Below, piece by piece: positions 8,228 through 15,414 of a stretch of 64,000 nucleotides of DNA. Made by a program: the position numbers and the translations under genes. Position 1 is the first letter of the stretch. The number at the start of each line of letters is the position of its first letter. The notes under the pieces were generated by a model. It did no database searches, was not told the origin of the DNA, and saw only the letters and a program-made list of their open reading frames with translations. The stretch is from Thermoleophilales bacterium (lineage in GTDB: Bacteria > Actinomycetota > Thermoleophilia > Solirubrobacterales > 70-9). Location of the stretch: the NCBI GenBank assembly GCA_020636895.1, contig JACJWZ010000003.1, forward strand, positions 124,001 through 188,000, written 5' to 3'.

Positions 8228-9211
8228 ATGAGCACCCGCGCCCTGATCCGTGTCGCTGCCCTCCTGACCGCCGCGCTGGTTCTGACCGTGACCGCAAGCG
8301 CCGCCGCGCACGGTGACAAGAAGGGCGATAAGGCCGGTGACCGGACGCCGTCGCGGCTCTCGGTCAAGCTCAAGGGCCTGAAGAAGGGCGACCTCACCGT
8401 CGGCAAGAAGATCGTCGCCGTCGGCACCATGCGGCCCTACGTCAAGGGCCAGAAGGTGACGGTGATCCTGAGCCGCGGCAAGAAGACCGCCAAGCGCGTG
8501 GTCGTCCCGGTGCGGAAGAAGGGCGGGGCCGGCCGCTTCGAGTTCAGCAAGCGCCTGATCAAGCCCGGGCGCTACGCGATCCAGGCGATCCACAAGAAGA
8601 ACGCGACGGTGGGCGGCTCCAAGGACCACAGCCGCCGCTTCCACATCCACTACCCGAACCTGGGCAAAGGCGACAACAACAACACGGTCAAGCTCTTCAA
8701 CACGCTGCTCGCCCGCCTCGGGTACGTCAACGACGAGGGCGGTACCTACGACGAGGCGACCGGACGCGCTGTGCTCGCCTTCAACAAGGTGAACAACAAC
8801 GCGCGCTCGGAGAACGCCGACAGCTCGACGTTCAAGAAGCTCGCCAAGGGCAAGGGCGGCTACAAGCTGAAGGAGCCCGGGGTCAACGGCAAGCACGTCG
8901 AAGCCGACATCTCCCGGCAGGTGATGGTGCTCGCCAAGGGCGACAAGGTCGACGAGATCTACTCCGTCTCGACCGGCAAGTCGACGACGCCGACGATCCT
9001 CGGCCACTTCCGCTTCTACCGCAAGGAGCCGGGGACGAACAGCCACGGCATGGTCAACTCCGTCTACTTCCAGGGTGGCTACGCGACGCACGGCTACGCG
9101 TCCGTCCCCGACTACCCAGCCAGCCACGGCTGCATCCGCTCGCCGATCCCGAACTCGCTCCACATCTACAAGTGGATCGACATCGGCGACCCGATCTACG
9201 TCTACCGATAA
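8228..9211 (+). CDS. Secreted L,D-transpeptidase (YkuD) with peptidoglycan-binding-like domain
   Basis: Exported protein of 327 residues with a signal peptide (residues 1-28, cleavage after SAAA). A lysine-rich beta-type domain (about 38-145) is followed by a peptidoglycan-binding-like helical segment (about 150-205) and a C-terminal YkuD domain (about 220-327). The YkuD signature HGYASVPDYPASHGCIR is intact, with catalytic Cys302 and the preceding histidines. The enzyme should form 3-3 cross-links, or attach proteins, in the cell wall. The many lysines suggest binding to acidic wall polymers. It stands alone, separated by 10 bases from pyrE. Confidence 0.9.
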   Translation: MSTRALIRVAALLTAALVLTVTASAAAHGDKKGDKAGDRTPSRLSVKLKGLKKGDLTVGKKIVAVGTMRPYVKGQKVTVILSRGKKTAKRVVVPVRKKGGAGRFEFSKRLIKPGRYAIQAIHKKNATVGGSKDHSRRFHIHYPNLGKGDNNNTVKLFNTLLARLGYVNDEGGTYDEATGRAVLAFNKVNNNARSENADSSTFKKLAKGKGGYKLKEPGVNGKHVEADISRQVMVLAKGDKVDEIYSVSTGKSTTPTILGHFRFYRKEPGTNSHGMVNSVYFQGGYATHGYASVPDYPASHGCIRSPIPNSLHIYKWIDIGDPIYVYR

Positions 9212-9221
9212 GCGCCGCTGA

Positions 9222-9776
9222 ATGAGCGCCAAGGAAACGCTGATCGCGGAGCTTCGCGAGCACGCGCTCGTGCTCGGCGAGGTGACGCTGACCAGCGGCG
9301 CAACGGCCTCCTACTACGTGGACGCCAAGCGCGCGATCCTGCGCCAGCCCGGGTTCGCCGCGCTCGGTGAGCTCGTCGCCGCCGAGGCGCGGCGGCGCGA
9401 CGCGCAGGCGGTCGGCGGGATGACGATGGGCGCCGACCCGATCGCCAGCGCAGCCCTGGCGGGCGCCGGTGGCGAGGACCTGCTCGCCTTCTTCGTCCGC
9501 AAGGAGAAGAAGGCCCACGGTCTGCAGCGCTGGGTCGAAGGGCCGCTGCTCAGCCCCGGGACGAGGTGCCTGATCGTCGAGGACGTCGTCACCACGGGCG
9601 GCTCCACCGTCAAGGCCATCGAACGCTGCCTCGAGGAGGGACTCCAGATCGTCGGCACGGTCAGCGTGCTCGACCGCCTCGCCGGGGGAGCGGAGGCGAT
9701 CGAAGCCGCGGGCGGCGCCCCCTACACGCCGCTGGCGACCATCGACGACGTCCACCCCGAGCGCGACGACCGCTAG
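9222..9776 (+). CDS. pyrE: Orotate phosphoribosyltransferase
   Basis: PyrE converts orotate and PRPP to orotidine monophosphate in pyrimidine synthesis. The 184 residues include the substrate loop TSGATASYYVDAKRA, the flexible-loop basic residues VRKEKKAHG and the PRPP-binding motif LIVEDVVTTGGST (about 113-125). Length is normal for the short PyrE form. No other pyrimidine genes are nearby. The gene starts 10 bases after the L,D-transpeptidase and may be co-transcribed with it. Its 3' side runs into the palindromic element at 9874-9929. Confidence 0.93.
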   Translation: MSAKETLIAELREHALVLGEVTLTSGATASYYVDAKRAILRQPGFAALGELVAAEARRRDAQAVGGMTMGADPIASAALAGAGGEDLLAFFVRKEKKAHGLQRWVEGPLLSPGTRCLIVEDVVTTGGSTVKAIERCLEEGLQIVGTVSVLDRLAGGAEAIEAAGGAPYTPLATIDDVHPERDDR

Positions 9777-9873
9777 GCGCGCGACGGCCCCGCCGTCATC
9801 GCGCCGATGCTCCCCGCCCCGTCTTCCATCCCGGCCCCGGTCGTCCCCGGTGTCCTCGTCCGTGCCTCCGGCG

Positions 9874-9929
9874 CCCGCCGAACGTTCACCGTGTGGGGCT
9901 ATACGGGGGCGAAATCGACGTTCGGCGGG
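9874..9929. repeat. 56 bp palindromic element, copy 1
   Basis: Perfect 12 bp inverted arms (CCCGCCGAACGT at 9874-9885 and its complement at 9918-9929) enclose a 32-base loop. A second copy at 54751-54802 has the same arm core, a loop of identical length and 27 of 32 loop bases the same. One stem position differs between copies as a compensated pair (G:C here, A:T there). Both copies lie between convergent genes. No T-run follows, so it is not a classical terminator. Confidence 0.7.
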
Positions 9930-9966
9930 GATGTGATCAGAGCCCGAGAGCGCCCGGCCCAGGGGC

Positions 9967-11934
9967 TCACGCGCTCTCGGAGCCCGCGAGCTCGCTCGCG
10001 AGGACCTCGATCGCGTCCTCGGTCGAGGTGATCGGGATCGTCCCGGCGCCTGGGGCGTCCTCCTCCTCGCCGCCGCGGATCAGTACCAGCGGCGGCTCTG
10101 AGACGGCGCCGAGGCGGCTGACCGTCTCCCGCAGCGCGGCCCGCCCGCGCTCGTGCGGCACGTTGAGGCAGATCGCGCCCGGATGGTGGGCGCCGATCGC
10201 GCGCTCGAGTTCGTCGTCGCCGACGTGCTCTCCGAGCGAGACGGTCTCGTAGCCGGCGGCCTCGAGCGCCTCGGCGGCGCTCGCCAACTCACCCCTTCCC
10301 ACCTCACCGCCGACCGCGGCGATCAGGATCCGTGGCCCGACGCGACGGCCCGACCGCTCCGCCGACTCGAGGACGGCGGCGAGCTCCCGCTCGCAGATCG
10401 CCGCGGCGAGGTGCTCGTCGGCGGCGCGCAGCCGTCCCGCCTCCCACTCGGAGTCGATCCAATGCAGGGCGCGGCCGATCACCTCCGACTGGATGGTCAT
10501 CGGCCCGATCCCGGCACGGAGCGCCGCATCGACGACCGCCGCCGCGTGCTTCGCGTCCCCGGCGAGCAGTGCCCGGCGGAAGCTCTCGCGCGAGGCGGCC
10601 GCCGCTTCGGAAGCCGGCATCCTCGCGGAGGCGAGCGGCCCGCGGGCGATCAGCGACGCGACGTCCTCCGCGGAGGCCGGCGGGGCGAAGCGGTACCCCT
10701 GCCCGAGCCGGTAGCCGAGCGCGAAGAGGTGGGCGAGGTGCTGGTCGGTCTCGATCCCCTCGGCGACCACCTCCATGCCGAGCGCGCGGGCGATCGGCAG
10801 CACTCCCGCCGCGAGCGCCGCGTCCGGGGACGCCGAACCGAGCCCCTCGACGAAGGAGCGGTCGAGCTTGATCTGGTCGATCGGCAGCGAGCGAAGCTGC
10901 GCGATCGAGGTCGAGGCGGTGCCGAAGTCGTCGAGGGCGATCTTGACCCCGAGCGCCCGCAGCACGGTGACGCGCTCGATGTAGTCGTCGGGAGCTCCCG
11001 TCAGGGCCGACTCCGAGATCTCGACGACGATCCGCCCCGGCTCGACCCCGCTGCGCCGGACGAGCTCCTCGAAGCCCGCGATCAGCGACTCGGCGCCGAG
11101 GTCGGCCGCTGAGATGTTGAAAGCGAGGCTGACCCTCCGGGTCGGGTCCTCGCGGGCGATCGCCGCGAACTCGGTCCCGGCGCGCTCGAGGAGGTAGCTC
11201 CGCAGCTCCCCGCCGAGGCCGACCTCGTTCGCGAGCTCGACGAACACCTCCGGCGAGACCCATCCGCGGCTGCGGTGCTCCCACCGAGCCAGCGCCTCCA
11301 CGGAGGCGATCCGCCCGGAGGCGATGTCGACGATCGGCTGGAAGACGAGCTTCACGTCCCCCGCACCGAGCGCCAGCGCCAGCTCGCGGCCGAGCTCGCT
11401 GCGTCCGCGCAGGCGCTCGCGCAGCTCTGCGTCGAAGATCTCGAAGCGGCGAATGCCGTGCGGGTTCAGCTCCAGCGCCGCCTCCGCCTCGGCGATCAGC
11501 CCCTCGGGGGGCGTCCCGGGATCGTCGGCGACCGCGACCCCGACCGAGACGGTGACGTCGAACTCACCCTCGCCGAGCGCGAAGGGGTCGTCGAAGGCCG
11601 CGAGGATGCGCTTGCCGAGGTCGGCGAGCTCCCCGGGTTCGCTCAGCTCCGTGCAGACGACGGCGAGCTCGTCGCCGCCCGCCCGAGCGACGATGTCGTC
11701 GGCGCCGACGGCCGAACGGATCCGCCGGCCGCTGCTGAAGAGGAGCTCGTCGCCGATGTCGTGGCCACGGTCGCGGTTGATCTTGCGGAAGCCGTCGATG
11801 TCGACCAGCAGGACCGCCACGGATCCGCCGGAACTCTGCAGCGCCTCCGCGAGCAGTTCGAGCAGACGGCGGCGGTCGGGCAGGAGCGTCACCTGGTCGA
11901 TGCTGGGCGCCTCGGCTTGGGGATAGGAACGCAC
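9967..11934 (-). CDS. GGDEF-EAL protein with C-terminal CarH-like B12-binding module
   Basis: A 655-residue putative cyclic-di-GMP enzyme. The GGDEF domain (about 25-170) has a GGDEL signature (86-90), so cyclase activity is doubtful. The EAL domain (about 185-430) keeps EAL (213-215), the FNIS Asn, EISESAL, DDFGT, KLDRSF, AEGIE and GYRLGQGY, and should hydrolyse cyclic-di-GMP. A helical B12-cap region (about 440-525) has an exact Wx9EH motif (Trp497, Glu507, His508) as in CarH photoreceptors. A Rossmann region (533-650) follows, but where the axial His of DxHxxG is expected it has GEVGRG. The start is uncertain: GTG 11934 avoids the divergent gene, while an ATG at 12129 overlaps it. Confidence 0.8.
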   Translation of the reverse strand: MRSYPQAEAPSIDQVTLLPDRRRLLELLAEALQSSGGSVAVLLVDIDGFRKINRDRGHDIGDELLFSSGRRIRSAVGADDIVARAGGDELAVVCTELSEPGELADLGKRILAAFDDPFALGEGEFDVTVSVGVAVADDPGTPPEGLIAEAEAALELNPHGIRRFEIFDAELRERLRGRSELGRELALALGAGDVKLVFQPIVDIASGRIASVEALARWEHRSRGWVSPEVFVELANEVGLGGELRSYLLERAGTEFAAIAREDPTRRVSLAFNISAADLGAESLIAGFEELVRRSGVEPGRIVVEISESALTGAPDDYIERVTVLRALGVKIALDDFGTASTSIAQLRSLPIDQIKLDRSFVEGLGSASPDAALAAGVLPIARALGMEVVAEGIETDQHLAHLFALGYRLGQGYRFAPPASAEDVASLIARGPLASARMPASEAAAASRESFRRALLAGDAKHAAAVVDAALRAGIGPMTIQSEVIGRALHWIDSEWEAGRLRAADEHLAAAICERELAAVLESAERSGRRVGPRILIAAVGGEVGRGELASAAEALEAAGYETVSLGEHVGDDELERAIGAHHPGAICLNVPHERGRAALRETVSRLGAVSEPPLVLIRGGEEEDAPGAGTIPITSTEDAIEVLASELAGSESA

Positions 11935-12104
11935 CGGACGGGCTTCAAGGAGCGCCCCCCGACTCCTGCCGCTGCACGGCTTCGACCTGAGGTTCCGCCG
12001 GGGTTCGTCGGGGGAGCGGTCCGGCGGCCGACCGACTCCAACCTCGGTCCAACTCGGACGCTTCGCGTTCAAGCGGGCGCGGGAACCAGCCGATCGGCAG
12101 GGGG

Positions 12105-12620
12105 ATGGGGCAGGGAAGGCCGGGACCAATCCGTTGGCGCGCAGCTGGCACCGCGCTGGCCGCGGCGGCGCTGCTCGCGGTGGCTCTCCCCGCAGGAGCC
12201 TCCGCCGGGTACACGCCTGCCCACCTGAACGGGACGAAGGCGGTGGCGCCGAAGGGCGCTCCCGACTACGTCAAGGCGATGATCCGCGCGGGCAACAAGA
12301 TCCGCCACAAGAGGTACGTCTGGGGAGGCGGCCACGGCGACTGGGCCGACAAGGGCTACGACTGCTCCGGTGCCGTCTCGTTCGTCCTCCACGGCGCCGG
12401 GATGCTCGACTACGCGCTCGACTCGAGGGGCTTCATGAGGTGGGGGAGCAAGGGACGCGGCAAGTGGGTCTCGATCTTCGCCGCCAAGGACCACGTCTTC
12501 ATGACCGTCGCCGGGTTACGCTTCGACACCTCCTACATCACCGACGGTGACCGCAGCGGCCCGGGCTGGAGCGAGTACCAGCGACCGGCGCGGGGCTTCC
12601 GGGTCCGCAACCCGGGCTGA
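12105..12620 (+). CDS. Secreted NlpC/P60-like cysteine peptidase
   Basis: Exported protein of 171 residues with a signal peptide (cleavage near GASA, about residue 34). The mature part contains the NlpC/P60 core: YVWGGGHGDWADKGYDCSG with catalytic Cys87, and a histidine in AKDHVFMTVAG (His130). Such enzymes cut cell-wall peptides, usually at gamma-D-Glu-diaminopimelate bonds. There is no separate wall-binding domain, and the domain is compact compared with typical P60 proteins. It diverges from the GGDEF-EAL gene. GGGGG just before ATG 12105 may act as a Shine-Dalgarno. Confidence 0.8.
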   Translation: MGQGRPGPIRWRAAGTALAAAALLAVALPAGASAGYTPAHLNGTKAVAPKGAPDYVKAMIRAGNKIRHKRYVWGGGHGDWADKGYDCSGAVSFVLHGAGMLDYALDSRGFMRWGSKGRGKWVSIFAAKDHVFMTVAGLRFDTSYITDGDRSGPGWSEYQRPARGFRVRNPG

Positions 12621-12637
12621 GGAGGCGAAGGGCCCGG

Positions 12638-13582
12638 CTACCGGGGGACGCCGGCGGCGATCTGGGTGCCGCGGAAGCACCCGACCACATAGGGGTACTC
12701 GCGGGTCGCGACGTAGTGGTAGGTCCGCTTCAGCTTCCCGTCCACCTTGACCTTGCTCGTCTTGCCGTGGCAGACGTCGAGATCGGCGTTCGTCAGCCGC
12801 TCACCGTCCTCGAACGGGCTCGTGATCGGGAACCCGTCGTAGGCGAAGCCGACCGTGACCGGGGGCTTCTTCCGTGAGCGGCCCGAGTAGAGGCACTTCG
12901 GGATCGAGTGGTAGTGGTAGCCGTGGGCGTTCGGATGGCCGTCGCAATGGTCCTGCAGCTCATGCGCGTTGGCGTCGCGCAGGAGCGCGTCGAGCGGGTT
13001 GTAGATGTCGACGCCGTTGACCGCGATCCCGGCCTCGCCGCCCATGCACTGCGGCGGGCCCTTCTTCGGCTTCGCGGGCAGCTCCCAGCTCCGCGAGGAC
13101 GCCGCGATGGCGCCCGGGTTCGGGTCGTACTGGTAGGCGTCGTCGCTCGGCTGGATCGGGAAGACGCCCGTCGTGTGGTTCGTCGGCAGGTCGTTGCTGG
13201 TGATCGTCCTGGTGCCGCCCGACTTGGTGATGGAGACGTAGGCGGTCGGCCACGAGACGGACCCGTCGACCTCGGCCTTGGCCGTCGAGTCCCAGGTCCC
13301 GTCGTCGTGGATCCACGGGCCCTGCACCGTGGCCCCGCCACCGCCTGCCTGGGCGTGACACAGGTACACGTAGCCGCGCTGGGCCGCCGTCGTCGAGTAC
13401 TTGCCGTCGCCGATCGGGAGGTTCGCCGGATCGACCGCGTTCTTGACGGCGTGCGCCATCCCGGCGATCCCGAGCAGCGCGAGGACGATCCCCAGCGCCG
13501 AGGCGATCTCCCGCCGCACGCGCGCGGCGTCGCGCCCGTCCGTCTTCGCCCCCCGTTTCTCTCTCCGAACCCTTATTGACAC
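12638..13582 (-). CDS. YHYH domain-containing exported protein
   Basis: Protein of 314 residues with an N-terminal signal or anchor (about 27-46). The name-giving motif appears as HGYHYHSIPKC, flanked by CDGHPN and VGFAYDGFPI, which are typical of the YHYH family. The histidine-rich cluster and several cysteines suggest metal binding. The biochemical role of the family is not known to me. GTG 13582 is preceded by TATGCT with a 6-base gap, suggesting a leaderless transcript. It lies 17 bases from the stop of the convergent NlpC/P60 gene and downstream of phoD on the same strand. Confidence 0.8.
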   Translation of the reverse strand: MSIRVRREKRGAKTDGRDAARVRREIASALGIVLALLGIAGMAHAVKNAVDPANLPIGDGKYSTTAAQRGYVYLCHAQAGGGGATVQGPWIHDDGTWDSTAKAEVDGSVSWPTAYVSITKSGGTRTITSNDLPTNHTTGVFPIQPSDDAYQYDPNPGAIAASSRSWELPAKPKKGPPQCMGGEAGIAVNGVDIYNPLDALLRDANAHELQDHCDGHPNAHGYHYHSIPKCLYSGRSRKKPPVTVGFAYDGFPITSPFEDGERLTNADLDVCHGKTSKVKVDGKLKRTYHYVATREYPYVVGCFRGTQIAAGVPR

Positions 13583-13588
13583 GGCGTC

Positions 13589-13594
13589 AGCATA
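13589..13594 (-). promoter_or_regulatory. Putative -10 hexamer, leaderless start of YHYH gene
   Basis: Minus-strand TATGCT ends 6 bases before GTG 13582; no Shine-Dalgarno is visible. Confidence 0.4.
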
Positions 13595-13674
13595 TTCGCC
13601 GGAGCGGTGTTGTCAATGCCCAAGGCGGGATGCGCCGGCTCCGATGGATGGCGCATCCCCCGGGCTCCTCCGGC

Positions 13675-15297
13675 TCAGCTGACGACGTTGAGCTGGGGGA
13701 CCCCCGACGCCACCTGGAACTTGGCCGACGTCACCGGCTTCGACCCGCGGGTCTGCGTGTCGCAGGTCCGGAACTCCGCCGTCATCTCGTTCTTGCCGAT
13801 CGTCGCGACCGCGTAGCCGCGGTTCTTCAGATCGAAGAACTTGATGTGCGGGTTGGCCGGAATGCCGAGGGCCGTGATCGAGTCGGCGCTGACACCCAGC
13901 GACTCCGGGATCCCCAGCGACGTCAGCGAACCGCCGACCAGCTCGACACCAACCGGCGTACCGCTGGCCTCGCCGTTGGTCGTCAGATCGCCGGCGAAGA
14001 ACGTGTGGATGTCACCGACGAGCGTCGCCAGGTTCTCCACCCCGGTGTTGACGAAGTGCTCGAGGATCTCGCGCCGCTCCGCCCCGTAGCCGTCCCACTG
14101 ATCCTGGTTGACGTGGTTGTTGGCCGGCAGATCGAGGGCCATCAGCATGACCTCGCTGCCCCACAGCTTCCACTTCGCGTCGGAGGCGGGAACGGCGTTC
14201 TTGAACCACGCCTTCTGATCGGCACCGAGCATCGTCCGCGCCGGGTTGTCGCTATCGGCGCAGCCGGCCAGCAGCACGTCGTTGCACGGCTGAAGGTCGC
14301 GGTACTGGCGCTGATCGGTCAGGAACAGCTCCGCGAGGCCGCCGAGACGCACCGAGCCGTAGATCCGGTTCTTGTCGCCCTTGTAGCGCATCCTCGGCAT
14401 CGACTCGAAGAACGCCTTGTAGCCGTTCTTCCGCCGCTCGAGATAGGGGACCCGACGCGGGGTCTTGTTGTCGTTCTCGAGGTTCTCGGGATCGGTGGAG
14501 GCCGAGTCGGGCTGGCTGCCCGCGTAGTTGTCCTCGACCTCGTGGTCGTCCCAGACGTTGACGACGGCGTGCGCCGCCGCGAGCGCCTGCAGGTCCGGGT
14601 CGGCCTGCGCCTGGTGGTACTTGGAGCGGTACTCGTCGAGCGTCTGCACGTCGCCGTCGCCGTTGGCGCCGAGCGTGTCGAGGCGGTCGTCGGGACCGGG
14701 GTAGTAGCGGTGCTCGTACATGTAGTCGCCGAGGAAGAGAACGAGGTCGAGGTCCTCCTTGGCCAGCGCCGCGTGGGCGTTGTAGTAGCCGGCCTCGTAG
14801 TCCTGGCAGGACATGTAGGCGATCTTGATCGGCATCTTCGAGTCCGGCGGCGGCATCGTCCGGAACTTGCCGACCCGGGACTTCTTGTTCTTGGTCTCGA
14901 AGCGGTAGTAGTACTCCTTGTGCGGCTTCAGGCCGTTGATCCGTTCGTGGACGGTGAAGTCCTGGTTCTTCCTGGCCTTCACCTCCTTCGACTTCACGAT
15001 CTTCTTGAAGTGCTTGTCGCGGGCGATCTCCAGCGTCACCTTCGAGGTGCGTTCGAGTTCGGAGACGCGCGTCCACAGCGTGATCGCCTTGTGCGTCGGG
15101 AAGCCGGAGGACACGCCGTGCAGGAACTTTCCGCCCCTCGCGACGGGGACCTTCGCCGCGCGCGCTACGGCGGCGTGGTTGATCAGGGGCGGTGCGGCGA
15201 CGGCGAACCCCGTCGCCGCACCGGCAACCAGGAACTCGCGCCTACGCAGGCCGCTTTCGCTTCCGTTCTCGCTCATCTCTCTCTCCGATCCGCTCAT
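13675..15297 (-). CDS. phoD: Tat-exported alkaline phosphatase D / phosphodiesterase
   Basis: Protein of 540 residues. The twin-arginine signal RRREFLVAGAA (about 18-28) sends a folded, metal-loaded enzyme across the membrane. An N-terminal Ig-like PhoD_N domain (about 55-150) precedes the metallophosphoesterase domain, with YMSCQDYEAGYYNAH, FLGDYMYEH, WDDHEVEDNYAG and VVGDIHTF-type motifs (here LVGDIHTF). PhoD cleaves phosphate mono- and diesters, typically at phosphate limitation. No Pho box is obvious. A 13 bp palindrome lies 68 bases upstream. ATG 15297 is used here; a second ATG seven codons in would still leave the Tat motif intact. Confidence 0.92.
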   Translation of the reverse strand: MSGSEREMSENGSESGLRRREFLVAGAATGFAVAAPPLINHAAVARAAKVPVARGGKFLHGVSSGFPTHKAITLWTRVSELERTSKVTLEIARDKHFKKIVKSKEVKARKNQDFTVHERINGLKPHKEYYYRFETKNKKSRVGKFRTMPPPDSKMPIKIAYMSCQDYEAGYYNAHAALAKEDLDLVLFLGDYMYEHRYYPGPDDRLDTLGANGDGDVQTLDEYRSKYHQAQADPDLQALAAAHAVVNVWDDHEVEDNYAGSQPDSASTDPENLENDNKTPRRVPYLERRKNGYKAFFESMPRMRYKGDKNRIYGSVRLGGLAELFLTDQRQYRDLQPCNDVLLAGCADSDNPARTMLGADQKAWFKNAVPASDAKWKLWGSEVMLMALDLPANNHVNQDQWDGYGAERREILEHFVNTGVENLATLVGDIHTFFAGDLTTNGEASGTPVGVELVGGSLTSLGIPESLGVSADSITALGIPANPHIKFFDLKNRGYAVATIGKNEMTAEFRTCDTQTRGSKPVTSAKFQVASGVPQLNVVS

Positions 15298-15364
15298 CCG
15301 CGGCGCCGCGGCGCCCGTGTTGTCTCCCGAAACCTACCCGGCAGGGCGCCGGAGAAGTTAACGA

Positions 15365-15377
15365 CTGGTTCAACCAG
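15365..15377. promoter_or_regulatory. Palindromic operator candidate upstream of phoD
   Basis: CTGGTTCAACCAG is a perfect 6-1-6 palindrome centred 74 bases upstream of the phoD start. The TGGT/ACCA half-sites resemble operators of GntR-type repressors. No regulator gene is adjacent, so the link is inference. Confidence 0.4.
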
Positions 15378-15414
15378 AGGCGCCGGTTGGCACCCTCGAG
15401 ATCCCCAACACCGT

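Noticed and set aside
12037..12057. Two adjacent TCCAAC(C)TCGG units in the divergent region before the NlpC/P60 gene
   Set aside because: Only two short, unequal units; too little to call a regulatory repeat.
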